A DNA stretch of 64,000 nt, taken from contig OY763323.1 of the NCBI GenBank assembly GCA_963667375.1, forward strand, positions 682,001 to 746,000. The letters run 5' to 3'. The stretch is from G963556115 sp963667375. GTDB taxonomy: Bacteria > Planctomycetota > SZUA-567. A model generated the notes under the pieces. That model worked only from the letters and a program-made list of their open reading frames with translations. It made no database searches and was not told where the DNA came from. This document shows positions 9,350 through 18,832 of the stretch, piece by piece. The position numbers and the translations under genes are program-made. Each line of letters opens with the position of its first letter. The stretch's first letter is position 1.

Positions 9350-11257
9350 ATGCGACATAATATCATAGATGCTAAGTTCAAAAAGTTCGTAGTATTGTGC
9401 AGTCTAATAATTTGCTTATGTTGCACTCTCAGTATTCAGGCTGCAGAGCATCACGCAGACACACCCGATCTGCAAAATACCGAGGAATCTGTTCCTCCTG
9501 CAGAAACCGCCGGTTCCAGTTTACAAGCAGCAACCGACTCGAATATACTTACTATATTGACCTCTTCGCTTTGCCTGATACTATTTTTGTATATACTGTA
9601 TCAACACTCTCAACGCATAAATAATAATGCAGCAAGCATAAAACCTCGGCCGGAAAATGTCATATCGACAGCTGATACAGTAAAAACGCCAGCCATTTCC
9701 AATCCAAATCCAGCTGCTAATAGCGATAATCTGCCCCCGGTATTACCTGATTACTTTGCTGCCGCATTTAACGCAGACTATAATGGTATAATCATAACTG
9801 ATCCCGCCGGAAAGGCGATCCACATAAATCAGGCGGCAGTAACGGTTCTCGACCGTCAACCTGAAGATATTGTCGGGCACCATATCGCTGACTTGATGCA
9901 GCTTTTTGAAATTGAAACACTACTCATGCTCGAACACCCGGTAATTACCACACTCTCGCAAAATCAGCAGATCACCCTGGCCGAACCCTGCATCTATATA
10001 ACAGACACCGGTGAAAACAAATATCTGCTTATGCGTACCGAACCGATTATCACAAATTCAAAGCTGCAAGGCACGATTCTGATAATAAAGGAGCTTACAG
10101 CAGAATATCATCTCAAAGAACAGCTGAATAAAGCCAACAAACTGGAGAACATCGGCAAGAATTCCGGTGAAATTGCTCACAATTTTAACAACCTGCTCAG
10201 CGGTATCATGGGTTTTGCCGACCTTATCTGCATCAATTCTAAAAATTCAAACATAACAAACTACGCAAGAAATATTATCGACACCTCAGAAAAAGCTGCA
10301 AAGCTTTCAGCACGCTTACTTACCTTCTCGCGAAACAAAAACACTACCACCAAATGTATAGACGTTCACCGCTGTATACGTCAGGCTCTTACCATATTAA
10401 GTTCCAAATTTTCCGGGAAAATAACCCAAAAAACCGAATTGACGGCCATAAATCATCGAATAATCGGTGACAGCACTTTAATACAAAGCTGTATAATTAA
10501 TATCGGCATAAACACCTGCGATGCGGTTCAGGATGATACCCAAGGCATTTTTTATATCAAAACCAAAGAGCAATACCTTGATCCGCAATACTGTGACAAC
10601 TCAATTTTCCCAATAGCTCCGGGAAAATATCTTTCAATCATCATTAATGATTATTACAGTCAGATTCCAGACACTCTTATTGCTGAAACTTTTCACAGCT
10701 CCTTCACTGATACCATCCCAGAATATGATTCATACCGCGGTTTAACAAAAATTTTCAGAAAAATTACCGCCCATAACGGAGCTATAGAAATTAACCATAC
10801 TACTAGCCGTGGAACAGAATTTACGCTACTTCTTCCCCTCTACCAGCCCGACCAGCTGCCAACCCAAGAAGCACCGCAAACATTTAATATTAAAACCAGA
10901 AATATCCTACTGGTTGATGATCAGCCAATATCAAGATCGCTGGGACAATCTATTCTTAATGAGGCCGGCTATAATGTTCTCATTGCCGAGAATGGCGAGC
11001 AGGCATTGAAGACATATCTGGAAAAAGGGCATATAATAGATCTGATAATAATGGATCTGGTCATGCCGATTATAGGTGGGCTGGAAGCAACAGCCCATCT
11101 GCTGGAAATGAATCCGGAAGTAAAAATAATCATTGCCTCAGGCATGGGCAGATCGACAGCAGTCGACGACCTCATTCTTGAAGGTAAAGTGAAATTTTTC
11201 ATCTCAAAGCCCTTCACGAATTCAAGTTTACTCAAAACGATCAGGGATATTCTGTAA
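9350..11257 (+). CDS. PAS-containing hybrid histidine kinase with a degenerate ATPase domain
   Basis: This 635-residue protein has a signal-like N terminus (about 10-32), a second hydrophobic helix near 65-85, a PAS domain (about 135-255), a phosphoacceptor helix with H277 in EIAHNFNNLLSGIMG, an ATPase-like domain, and a C-terminal receiver with D569 in IIMDLVMP. In the ATPase domain an N-box-like INIGINTCDAV is present. The G1 box (usually DTGxGI) reads NDYYSQIP and the G2 box (usually GTGLGL) reads YRGLTK, so ATP binding is doubtful. It may be a pseudokinase that works through its receiver or with a partner kinase. It is a single gene, with rlmD-like following after 91 bases. Confidence 0.85.
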   Translation: MRHNIIDAKFKKFVVLCSLIICLCCTLSIQAAEHHADTPDLQNTEESVPPAETAGSSLQAATDSNILTILTSSLCLILFLYILYQHSQRINNNAASIKPRPENVISTADTVKTPAISNPNPAANSDNLPPVLPDYFAAAFNADYNGIIITDPAGKAIHINQAAVTVLDRQPEDIVGHHIADLMQLFEIETLLMLEHPVITTLSQNQQITLAEPCIYITDTGENKYLLMRTEPIITNSKLQGTILIIKELTAEYHLKEQLNKANKLENIGKNSGEIAHNFNNLLSGIMGFADLICINSKNSNITNYARNIIDTSEKAAKLSARLLTFSRNKNTTTKCIDVHRCIRQALTILSSKFSGKITQKTELTAINHRIIGDSTLIQSCIINIGINTCDAVQDDTQGIFYIKTKEQYLDPQYCDNSIFPIAPGKYLSIIINDYYSQIPDTLIAETFHSSFTDTIPEYDSYRGLTKIFRKITAHNGAIEINHTTSRGTEFTLLLPLYQPDQLPTQEAPQTFNIKTRNILLVDDQPISRSLGQSILNEAGYNVLIAENGEQALKTYLEKGHIIDLIIMDLVMPIIGGLEATAHLLEMNPEVKIIIASGMGRSTAVDDLILEGKVKFFISKPFTNSSLLKTIRDIL

Positions 11258-11348
11258 TTATCTTCTAAACCATCTTTCATAACTCCTGTTTTTCATTATA
11301 ATACACCCAAAACATAGATGCGCCAAATACTGTAAATAAAGGCATAAA

Positions 11349-12560
11349 ATGAAAAAACCCAAAAAACTCAAACCCAAACAGGTGCTGCGTAACCTTCTCG
11401 ACCAGCAAATGCAGAATTCGCCACGGGTTACCCCGGAATGCAGACATTTCGGCGAATGCGGCGGTTGTGAATTTCAAGATATTGAATACCAGTCACAGGC
11501 AGAAGCCAAACGCGGTGTACTTATAGAATTGATAGCCCAGAATGACTTGAATACATTGATACCTGCAGAATCAATTGGTCTTACTCCCAGTCCCATCAGT
11601 TTCGGATACCGGCAACGTATGGATTATGTTTTCGCATTCGATAAAGCAGGCCTGCGTAAACGCAACTCTCATAAATGGGTGATTGACCTAGAGGAATGTC
11701 CGCTTTTAGGCGATAAACCATTTCAAGCTTTTCACCGTGCGAGAAACCTTGCCGATGAACGTAAACTAAGCAGCTACAACTATCTAAGTCACGAGGGTTA
11801 CCTGCGTTATTTTGTTATACGCCGCACCAGAAGAGGGGAAATACTGGTATCACTGGTTACCAAGAGCCGTGAATTTGCAGCCGATATTGATTATATCGCT
11901 AAAACCCTGCTCTCAGAAAATCTAGCCACAAGTATTCACTGGTTACTGCAGGAGAGCATCTCTGAGGTCTCTTTTGGTGAATCGATACAACACTGGGGAA
12001 CAGAATATATTACCGAAGATTATCTGGGCAAAAGTTTTTACATTTCGCCCAATACCTTCTTCCAGGCAAATCCTAACGTTGCAGAAAAAGCTTATGCCCA
12101 AATATGCACCCATGTTCAAAATTCAGGAGCTGAATTCATTATCGACACCTACTCCGGAACCGGAATTATTGCACAACTTATATCCTCCGAAGCAAAGGAG
12201 ATAATTGCAGTTGAGAATGTTGCAGAAAATATCGAAATTGCACGAGCTAACCTGGAGAATAACCGCATCACCAACGTAACTCTTATCACGGAAGATGCCT
12301 TCAAATACCTCAACTCCCTGCAAAGAGCACCGGAACATATTATCGTCAATCCTCCGCGCATCGGACTCGGTGACAAAGCCTGCACCGAATTACTGCGAAT
12401 TGCTCCGGAGGTAATCAGTTATATGTCATGCAATCCTCTGACCCTGCTTACTGATTTAAAGCAGCTCGCAACGTCCTATAAAGTTACAGAGTGCACCGTT
12501 TATGATATGTTCCCACAGACACGCCACTGGGAAACACTGGTATTATTACAAAAAAAATAA
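11349..12560 (+). CDS. rlmD: 23S rRNA (uracil-5-)-methyltransferase, RlmD/RumA-like
   Basis: This 403-residue SAM-dependent enzyme makes m5U in rRNA (or tRNA) and carries an iron-sulfur cluster. Cysteines C31, C37, C40 and C117 fit the 4Fe-4S site (CRHFGECGGC and EECPLL). The Rossmann fold shows DTYSGTGIIAQLI, the VENVAENIEIAR acidic strand and the IVNPPR motif, and C361 in SYMSCNP is the catalytic nucleophile. The N-terminal TRAM domain of E. coli RlmD is absent, as in many shorter relatives, so the exact target uridine is uncertain. The start lacks a strong ribosome site. It faces the superoxide reductase gene across a strong hairpin. Confidence 0.9.
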   Translation: MKKPKKLKPKQVLRNLLDQQMQNSPRVTPECRHFGECGGCEFQDIEYQSQAEAKRGVLIELIAQNDLNTLIPAESIGLTPSPISFGYRQRMDYVFAFDKAGLRKRNSHKWVIDLEECPLLGDKPFQAFHRARNLADERKLSSYNYLSHEGYLRYFVIRRTRRGEILVSLVTKSREFAADIDYIAKTLLSENLATSIHWLLQESISEVSFGESIQHWGTEYITEDYLGKSFYISPNTFFQANPNVAEKAYAQICTHVQNSGAEFIIDTYSGTGIIAQLISSEAKEIIAVENVAENIEIARANLENNRITNVTLITEDAFKYLNSLQRAPEHIIVNPPRIGLGDKACTELLRIAPEVISYMSCNPLTLLTDLKQLATSYKVTECTVYDMFPQTRHWETLVLLQKK

Positions 12561-12579
12561 TAGTTTATTTCATATACGA

Positions 12580-12606
12580 AACGCCCTCTGCAATACAGAG
12601 GGCGTT
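12580..12606. terminator. Bidirectional terminator-like hairpin
   Basis: An 11-bp perfect stem (AACGCCCTCTG with CAGAGGGCGTT) and a 5-base loop lie between the convergent rlmD-like and superoxide reductase genes. There is no uninterrupted U tract on either side, so termination efficiency is uncertain. Confidence 0.7.
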
Positions 12607-12636
12607 CATACAAAAACACACTAAATCATAAAATAG

Positions 12637-13038
12637 TTATTTATTACTCCAATGTCCATGAACATTACAGTATTCGCGGGCAAGAATCTTGCAGTCGCTA
12701 CCGCAGTCACAGCAATTTGGACAGATATCAAATGTTGCAATAGGTTCATCACCCGGTTTCAGATGCATAATCTGGCTCTTTGAACCATAAATAATCTCAA
12801 TCCATTCAATATAATGCTCCTCAGTCATTGGATGCAGAGTAGAACCGACAGTAACTTTGACCTTGCCACCATTCACCTCTACCAGCGGCACATGTTTTTC
12901 AGTCGCACTGTCAGCGGTCTTTTCTTCCATAAAGGTCATCTCCTGCCCGCAGCAGGAAAGAGTACCGCCACCAGCATGTTCTACTTCAACAATATTACCA
13001 CAGAGTTCACATTTATAAATTCCCTGATACTCCGCCAT
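12637..13038 (-). CDS. dfx: Superoxide reductase (desulfoferrodoxin) with a Cys-rich insertion
   Basis: This 133-residue protein reduces superoxide to peroxide in anaerobes. The N-terminal desulforedoxin-like centre has C10, C13, C29 and C30. The catalytic Fe(His)4Cys centre is given by H49, H69, H75, C124 and H127 (TLHPM, EEHYIEW, REYCNVHG). Compared with the usual 2Fe-SOR the strand before the Cys ligand holds an insertion of about eight residues with five extra cysteines (C106, C109, C110, C112, C116), which I have not seen described. It follows rubrerythrin by 63 bases on the same strand, an expected oxygen-defence pairing. A rubredoxin-type donor is not encoded in the window. Confidence 0.95.
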   Translation of the reverse strand: MAEYQGIYKCELCGNIVEVEHAGGGTLSCCGQEMTFMEEKTADSATEKHVPLVEVNGGKVKVTVGSTLHPMTEEHYIEWIEIIYGSKSQIMHLKPGDEPIATFDICPNCCDCGSDCKILAREYCNVHGHWSNK

Positions 13039-13101
13039 CTTATTCTCCTTGTAAAATTATAATAATTTAAACCGCTGTAAATCTTAAAGCACAATATAGA
13101 A

Positions 13102-13680
13102 TTAATAATTCTCACCTAAGATTTCAAAATGAGCTGTAGGATGCGCGCAAGCCGGGCAAGCCTTTGGTGCCGCTGTACCTTCATGAAGGTAACCACAATT
13201 CATACAACGCCAAACAACGGGCTCAGGTCTTACAAATACAATACCCTCTTTAACATTATTTGCTAAATCAAGATAGCGCTTCTCGTGCTGTTTCTCTGCG
13301 ACTGCGATAGCACTGAATACCGCCGCCATCTCCTTAAACCCTTCATCACTGGCAATATCAGCAAAACTTGGATACATCTCTTCCCATTCATAATGCTCAC
13401 CTGCAGCCGATGCCCGCAGATTATCCTCAACACCACCGATTACGCCAAATGGGAAATCTGCTCCTGAAACAATCTCAGAAGATCCTCCGGTCATAAATTT
13501 AAAGAGTCTCTTCGCATGTTCACGCTCCTGATTTGCAGTCTCTTCAAAGATTTCAGAAATCTGCCTGAAGCCTTCCTTGCGTGCAGCAGCAGCAAAGTAG
13601 GTATACCTGTTTCTCGCCTGAGACTCTCCAGAAAAAGCGGTCATTAGATTAACTGCTGTTTTACTTCCCTTTAAATCCAT
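13102..13680 (-). CDS. rbr: Rubrerythrin
   Basis: This 192-residue non-haem diiron peroxidase detoxifies hydrogen peroxide in the cytosol of anaerobes. The N-terminal ferritin-like four-helix domain has the iron-binding ESQARNRY, EETANQEREH and AVAEKQHEKRY helices. The C-terminal rubredoxin domain binds one iron through CMNCGY and CPACAH. Length and domain order are standard. An AGGAG-type ribosome site precedes the ATG. The superoxide reductase downstream makes the peroxide this enzyme removes, so the two form a functional pair. No PerR or Fur gene is nearby. Confidence 0.97.
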   Translation of the reverse strand: MDLKGSKTAVNLMTAFSGESQARNRYTYFAAAARKEGFRQISEIFEETANQEREHAKRLFKFMTGGSSEIVSGADFPFGVIGGVEDNLRASAAGEHYEWEEMYPSFADIASDEGFKEMAAVFSAIAVAEKQHEKRYLDLANNVKEGIVFVRPEPVVWRCMNCGYLHEGTAAPKACPACAHPTAHFEILGENY

Positions 13681-13984
13681 AATTTACTCCTAACATAAAA
13701 GTTAACAAAAACACCAGACTTCAAATATTGACTACTTGAAAAATCCGCATATATATAATTTTAACACAACCCGATTTCAGAGCTATAGCAAAAGCCTCAA
13801 AAAAAAATTAAAATATTATGAATTTCAAATTTACCGTACTACATAAAAACATCATCCCATCAGCAGCCACAAAAACTACACCCGCCTGTAACAATAATAA
13901 TACGACCTACAGCCAAGCTGCAAACTAAGAGTGCACAAGCGGTGTGAAGGTAAGAAGACAGAGACTAATTATAAAGGAGAATTA
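13681..13984. other. Intergenic region between rbr and dxr
   Basis: About 300 bases separate the rbr start from the dxr stop on the reverse strand. It must hold the rbr promoter, but no convincing -35/-10 pair stood out. A short forward ORF here runs antisense into dxr and looks spurious. Confidence 0.4.
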
Positions 13985-15145
13985 TCAAATTCCGCAGGCA
14001 AAATCCCGCACATATGCATGCGCTTCTTTCTCAATGAAAAGAATATTATCAAGCGTGACTTCAATGGCTGTATTAATCCGGCACAAGGCATACTCTGTCG
14101 CCGCTGCTATTTCCATAAATGTCAGATCCCCGCTAAGGTATAGACGTACCGCTTCTTCGTTAGCCGCAGAATATACTGCAGGTGCAAGCATCCCTTCACG
14201 CCCGGCGGCATAAGCCAGTCCCAGCATTGGGAACAGTCCCAGATCTGGAGTTTTAAAGCTGAGTCTTCCAATCTCACTAAGACTCAATCTCTTCGCCGGA
14301 TACGGCAGACGCTGCGGATACGTCAGGGCGTAAAGCACCGGCAGTGACATATCCGGCATTGCCAGCTGTGCAATAACACTACCGTCATGATACTCGACCA
14401 ACGCATGGATAATCGACTCACGATGCACAAGCACTTCGATATCAGCATAGTCTATACCAAAAAGCCAATGAGCTTCAATTACCTCAAGCCCCTTATTCGC
14501 AAGGGTTGCACAATCGATTGTAATCTTTGTCCCCATATTCCATGTCGGATGCTGTAATGCCTGCTCAGGTGTAGCCGATCTCAACTCTTCAGCAGTTGCA
14601 TCTCGAAAAGCCCCTCCGGAAGCGGTTATCAGCAATTTTGAAATTTCATCTTTTCTGCCGGCACTCAGACACTGCAGCAGGCCGCTATGCTCAGAATCTA
14701 CCGGAATCAGAGAAACATTATACTCTGCTGCGGTACGTACCAGCAAATCCCCTGCCGCTACCAGCGACTCTTTATTTGCCAGAGCAATATCCATACCCTG
14801 CTCTGCCGCAGTAATTGTCGGCAATAGACCGTCCGAACCGACAATCGCACTGATACAGACATCAGCATCAATCTGCTTAACAAGTTCAATTATACCTTGG
14901 CTACCGCAGAACAGCTTGCAGCCTGACGGGGCATATTCCCGCAGCAGTTCCAATGCCTGCACATCAGCGATCGCAGCATATTTAACCTCAAATTCATTTA
15001 TTATTGCACCCAGCCGCCGGGCATTTTTACCTGCCACCACCCCGACAAGTTCAAAGAGCTCAGAATATCTCCGTATAACAGCAAGGGTACTATAGCCTAT
15101 AGACCCTGTCGCTCCCAGCAACAAAATTTTCTTTCTTTCTGCCAT
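13985..15145 (-). CDS. dxr: 1-deoxy-D-xylulose 5-phosphate reductoisomerase
   Basis: This enzyme converts DXP to MEP with NADPH, the committed step of the MEP isoprenoid pathway. The ATG start gives 386 residues; an in-frame GTG six codons upstream is less likely because a GAAGG ribosome site suits the ATG. The NADPH loop GATGSIG is at the N terminus, followed by ALANKESLVAAG, the metal and substrate motif PVDSEHSG, ITASGGAFRD, and the flexible-loop HPTWNMGTKITIDCATLANKGLE. The gene stands alone; in many bacteria it lies beside rseP and cdsA, and here rseP is 7 kb away on the other strand. Confidence 0.95.
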   Translation of the reverse strand: MAERKKILLLGATGSIGYSTLAVIRRYSELFELVGVVAGKNARRLGAIINEFEVKYAAIADVQALELLREYAPSGCKLFCGSQGIIELVKQIDADVCISAIVGSDGLLPTITAAEQGMDIALANKESLVAAGDLLVRTAAEYNVSLIPVDSEHSGLLQCLSAGRKDEISKLLITASGGAFRDATAEELRSATPEQALQHPTWNMGTKITIDCATLANKGLEVIEAHWLFGIDYADIEVLVHRESIIHALVEYHDGSVIAQLAMPDMSLPVLYALTYPQRLPYPAKRLSLSEIGRLSFKTPDLGLFPMLGLAYAAGREGMLAPAVYSAANEEAVRLYLSGDLTFMEIAAATEYALCRINTAIEVTLDNILFIEKEAHAYVRDFACGI

Positions 15146-15777
15146 TACTCCGATACCTTCCACTCAAACCCGCTATCAAACCATACCGCGTCTGCTGACT
15201 TTATTGCAAAACCAATTTTTCTGCATATTATCACCATAGCTCAACGGAAGCACACCCGGATATATTTCAGCATATACCACAAACATCACATTTCCACGGT
15301 GATAAAGCAGAACAATATGGCAATTTATAAATTAATTTAGAGCTGATCCAAAAACCGGTTTCGTATTTAAAACCTCAAACACCCAAAGTATCTTTCAGAA
15401 TCAGCAGAATATTTTTAATATTTACTTCCGGCATATTAACCGAAAATTTACAATGCTTATTATTATAGTCCAGTTGCAAAGCTGATCAACTATAATTGGA
15501 TATTATTCCATTAATTACCCCCTTTTATTTCGACAACAAATGCAACATAAGATAAAATAGCAAGTTATACAAATATGACAAATATTTTCGCACATAAAGA
15601 CTCTTCTCTTTTTACTTGCGTATAAGATCATTTTATATAAAATAGAGTAAAGCTTTAAATTGGCGCAATATCCGATTTGTCTGCTCTTCCTTTATAATAT
15701 AAAGGCAGAGGTTTTTTTATTTATTAAAGATCAATTATACATTTTACATAAATTTTTATTATCAGGAGGAAGTACAC
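15146..15777. other. Long AT-rich intergenic region upstream of secG
   Basis: This region separates the divergent dxr and secG genes and should hold both promoters. A TTGCGT/TAAAAT pair with a 16-base spacer near 15616-15643 is a weak candidate for secG. No tRNA, ORF or strong hairpin was seen. Confidence 0.4.
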
Positions 15778-16563
15778 GTGGGATATGTTCTCGGTTTTGT
15801 ATTTTTTATTCTCGCATTTCTAGTAATTTCTATTATTCTACTGCAAGAGGGTAAAGGAGGGGGTCTGGCAGGTATGGGAGGAGCTGCTACCGATAGTGTA
15901 ATGGGAGCAAGAAACCCACTGCGCAAATGGACAGTATACCTGTTTATTCTATTTGTTATCGTAATGGTAGGTACTAACTATTACATCACCAGCCAGAATG
16001 AAGCCAATATATCCGGCGGTCTGACTGTTGATAAAGAGAAAATGATTAAAAAGCTCAGCGAGCAGCAGGAGAAACTGAAGCAAGAAGCTGAAACTGCCGA
16101 AAAAGCCGCTGATAGCAGTGTTCTCTCAGATGTTAAAGAGGCCGAACAGGATGCTGCCGCTACAGCTGAGCTGGAAGCGAAAAAGCTTGCCGAAGAGGAA
16201 GCAGCTGCAAAACAGGCGCTGGCTGAATCAGAAGCAGCAGAAAAAGCCGAAGCGGCAAAGGCTGCAGCAGCCAAAGCCGAGGCGGAAGCCAAAGCGGCAG
16301 CAGAAGCAGAAAAAGCTGAAAAGTTAAAGGCTGAAGCCGAAGCCGCGGCGAAAAAAGCGGCCGCTGAAAAAGAAGCGGAAGCCAAAGCTGCAGCCGAGCA
16401 GGCAGCCGCGGAAAAAGCCAATGAAGAAGCAGCTAAAGCCAAGTTTGAAGCTGAAAAAGCCAAGGTTGAAGACAGCATAAATAAAGCTGAAACAGCCGTC
16501 GACAATGCTGCTGACAAGGTCAAGGAAGAAGCTAAAAAAGTCGAAGAAAAGGTAACACAATAA
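15778..16563 (+). CDS. secG: SecG-like preprotein translocase subunit with a long Ala-rich charged tail
   Basis: Residues 1-70 form a normal SecG: a TM helix at 3-22, the LLQEGKGGGLAGMGG loop, the ARNPLRKWT segment and a second TM helix at about 51-70. SecG assists SecYE-mediated export. The start is GTG with an AGGAGG site a few bases upstream. Ordinary SecG proteins have about 75-130 residues. This one has 261, because residues about 85-261 form an Ala/Lys/Glu helix like the stalk of TolA. Base composition shifts to GC-rich repeats in the tail, so a low-complexity expansion is likely. It is the first gene of a forward run through DUF2225, yicC, gmk and lysC. Confidence 0.88.
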   Translation: MGYVLGFVFFILAFLVISIILLQEGKGGGLAGMGGAATDSVMGARNPLRKWTVYLFILFVIVMVGTNYYITSQNEANISGGLTVDKEKMIKKLSEQQEKLKQEAETAEKAADSSVLSDVKEAEQDAAATAELEAKKLAEEEAAAKQALAESEAAEKAEAAKAAAAKAEAEAKAAAEAEKAEKLKAEAEAAAKKAAAEKEAEAKAAAEQAAAEKANEEAAKAKFEAEKAKVEDSINKAETAVDNAADKVKEEAKKVEEKVTQ

Positions 16564-16612
16564 TTTTATTTACAAATACCAGGACTAACAATTTATCTAA
16601 TTAACCGCGATT

Positions 16613-17824
16613 ATGAGTGAAGAACAGAAGAAAAAAAAGGTAAGCCCCTTCGTTGAAGTCAAGGTAAAATGCCCTGTCTGTGAGACGGTTTCGCCCCAAT
16701 TCTATGTTAAGAGCAAGCTCTACCAGCCGGTAGAGATTGAAAAAGATCACCATGTCGTGAGCTACAACTGGAATGAAGAGGGTCTTGAGCACATTCGCCC
16801 TGAAAACTTCTTTGTCTGGCACTGCCCGCATTGTCATTTTGCCGATGAAAATGAGGTTTTCCGAGGAAAGATTAATCAGCTCTGGAAGGGTAAGCTGGAG
16901 CTGATGAGCCATAAGATTATCAAGGCGGCAAAAGACCCTGAAACTTTTCTGGTCCGCATCGGAAAAGAGATCGACTACACCGAACTTCCGGTTTCCAATG
17001 AAACCGCTATTCTCAATCATGTCCTCGGCTGCTATATGCAGGAAGGATTCCTCTCGCCCAACAACCGGATGCCGATAAAACTGGCAAAGATGTATCTGCG
17101 TCTGGCCTGGCTCTACCGTGAACGTCAGCATATCGAAAAAAAGATAGAGAACATTCCAGATGGCTACATGTCACTGGAAGATTTTCTCGGTGCCCGGAAA
17201 GCGCTTTGGGAAGGGCTTCCGCTCAACGAAGAGGAAGCCATGAATCAGGCTATAGCCCAGTATGAGTCGGTACTTGAAAATGCCGGCAAGGAAGATAATG
17301 TCAAAAAAGAGATAACCCTGATGTTTCTCCTGCTAAACCTCAACCGGCGCCTTGGTGAGCTGGATAAATCATTCACCTATGTCCGCAGTATCTTTTCTTC
17401 AGCTATGAAGACAAGGCAGGCAACCAAGAATATCCTTGATAAAGGTACTCAGAGCGGCAAATTAAACACTCAGCAGATAGAACAGATGCGTGGGCTTATT
17501 GCATGGTTGAGTAATGTTATTGAAGAAGCCTCCAGTGAAGGTGATAAGATCAACGAAGAGATCTACTGGCAGGAATTTGATAAAGCCAGAGACTTGGCGC
17601 TGAGCATCAATCCTATGCTCCCTAAATCCGTTATGACCGCGTTACGGGACGCAAATTTTCATGAAATCACCTGCCGTAAAGTTGCCATGCTCTGCAAGCC
17701 TCCCAAAGGGGTCAAGGTACTGCAGAATTTACCAACTAAAGAAGAACTCAAAGAAATATCTGAGAATACCGGTAAACCTCAGACGGAGGATAACAACGAT
17801 AATACAGAAGAACAGGCAACATGA
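16613..17824 (+). CDS. DUF2225 family protein
   Basis: This 403-residue cytosolic protein has an N-terminal zinc-ribbon arrangement: VKCPVCET near residues 20-26 and WHCPHCHFAD near 66-75, as in DUF2225 proteins of Firmicutes and spirochaetes. The rest is alpha-helical with a TPR-like pattern (LAKMYLRLAWLYRER, then LMFLLLNLNRRLG). The C-terminal 25 residues are acidic and disordered. The molecular function is unknown. It lies between secG and yicC in what looks like one transcription unit. The spacing of about 120 bases to yicC leaves room for a second promoter. Confidence 0.8.
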   Translation: MSEEQKKKKVSPFVEVKVKCPVCETVSPQFYVKSKLYQPVEIEKDHHVVSYNWNEEGLEHIRPENFFVWHCPHCHFADENEVFRGKINQLWKGKLELMSHKIIKAAKDPETFLVRIGKEIDYTELPVSNETAILNHVLGCYMQEGFLSPNNRMPIKLAKMYLRLAWLYRERQHIEKKIENIPDGYMSLEDFLGARKALWEGLPLNEEEAMNQAIAQYESVLENAGKEDNVKKEITLMFLLLNLNRRLGELDKSFTYVRSIFSSAMKTRQATKNILDKGTQSGKLNTQQIEQMRGLIAWLSNVIEEASSEGDKINEEIYWQEFDKARDLALSINPMLPKSVMTALRDANFHEITCRKVAMLCKPPKGVKVLQNLPTKEELKEISENTGKPQTEDNNDNTEEQAT

Positions 17825-17942
17825 ATTTAAACGCAAATATACGTTAGACGCTTGTTCGAGATTTTTAGAGGTTCTAAAAATCTCATTTTTTAATAATAAT
17901 TTTAACTTAACCACAGTCACTAAGATAGAGTAAGGAAAAAAA

Positions 17943-18830
17943 GTGTTTGAACAACCAGTTTACAGCATGACAGGATTCGGATCGAGCTCATACAGCTGTG
18001 ATTCAACAACCATTCGTTTTGAAATCAAATCTGTCAATAATCGCGGACTGAAGGTAAACGTCCGCAGTCGCCCTTCAATCGGCATTTATGAAAAAGATTT
18101 GCGTGATCTTATAAGCAATAAGATAATCCGTGGATCTGTCGACATAAATATATCTATCAACCGTGAGAGTGCCATAGAAAATTCGCTTGAAGTCGAAGCT
18201 ATAGCCAAAAATACCGTTACAACCATCCACGCCATCGCGGCAAAAATCGGTATCGACTGCGACCTGAGTGCCAAGGATATATTTCAGATACCCGGTATTT
18301 TTGATAATAAGACTCATGAAGCAGTTACGGAAGAAGAGTGGGGCTGGATACTACAATGTGCCCAGGAATCACTTACCCAGCTTATGCAGATGCGCCTCAC
18401 CGAGGGTGAAGTAACAGCCAACAGACTCCTTGAGCTGATCGCCCCTGTAGAAGAATTCAGAAATGAAGCGCTTAAAATTGCTCCGGATGTTGTCCAGCGC
18501 CAGATGGCAAAACTCCAGAACCGTCTGGATGAGCTTGAAAGTATCCGTCCCTGTGATGAACAGTCACTGGAGCGAGAAGTCGCCTTCTTTGCGGATAAAG
18601 TTGACATCAATGAGGAGATGGACCGTCTCGAATCACATCTCAGTCAGTTCCGCAGTACAATCGCCAAGGGCGGTGAAATAGGAAAACGCATCGACTTTAT
18701 AACTCAGGAGATTCTCCGTGAGATAAATACTACTGCCAGCAAGGCCAATGACAAGGAGATAACCAAGTTCGCAGTAGAGGCTAAGATGGCTGTAGAAAAA
18801 GTCAAGGAACAAGCTGCAAATATGGAGTAA
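17943..18830 (+). CDS. yicC: YicC family RNase/RNase-adaptor protein
   Basis: This 295-residue protein begins with the family hallmark SMTGFGSS near the N terminus and EIKSVNNRGLKVNVRSR. It ends with the DUF1732 region (ADKVDINEEMDRLESHLSQF, then KGGEIGKRIDFITQEILREINTTASKA). YicC proteins act in RNA turnover as an endoribonuclease or adaptor. The start is GTG following AAGGAAAAA. The stop is two bases before a small membrane-protein gene, and gmk follows. Linkage yicC-gmk is conserved across many bacteria, supporting both calls. Confidence 0.93.
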   Translation: MFEQPVYSMTGFGSSSYSCDSTTIRFEIKSVNNRGLKVNVRSRPSIGIYEKDLRDLISNKIIRGSVDINISINRESAIENSLEVEAIAKNTVTTIHAIAAKIGIDCDLSAKDIFQIPGIFDNKTHEAVTEEEWGWILQCAQESLTQLMQMRLTEGEVTANRLLELIAPVEEFRNEALKIAPDVVQRQMAKLQNRLDELESIRPCDEQSLEREVAFFADKVDINEEMDRLESHLSQFRSTIAKGGEIGKRIDFITQEILREINTTASKANDKEITKFAVEAKMAVEKVKEQAANME

Positions 18831-18832
18831 AT

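Noticed and set aside
13045..13075. PerR-like box (AAATTATAATAATTT) between rbr and dfx
   Set aside because: The match is weak in AT-rich DNA and lies inside the operon, not at a promoter.
13931..14143. Forward ORF of 70 codons near the dxr end
   Set aside because: Most of it is antisense to the conserved dxr C terminus.
15981..16523. Reverse ORF rich in Ala, Ser and Phe opposite the secG tail
   Set aside because: It is the shadow of the Ala/Lys/Glu repeat on the other strand.
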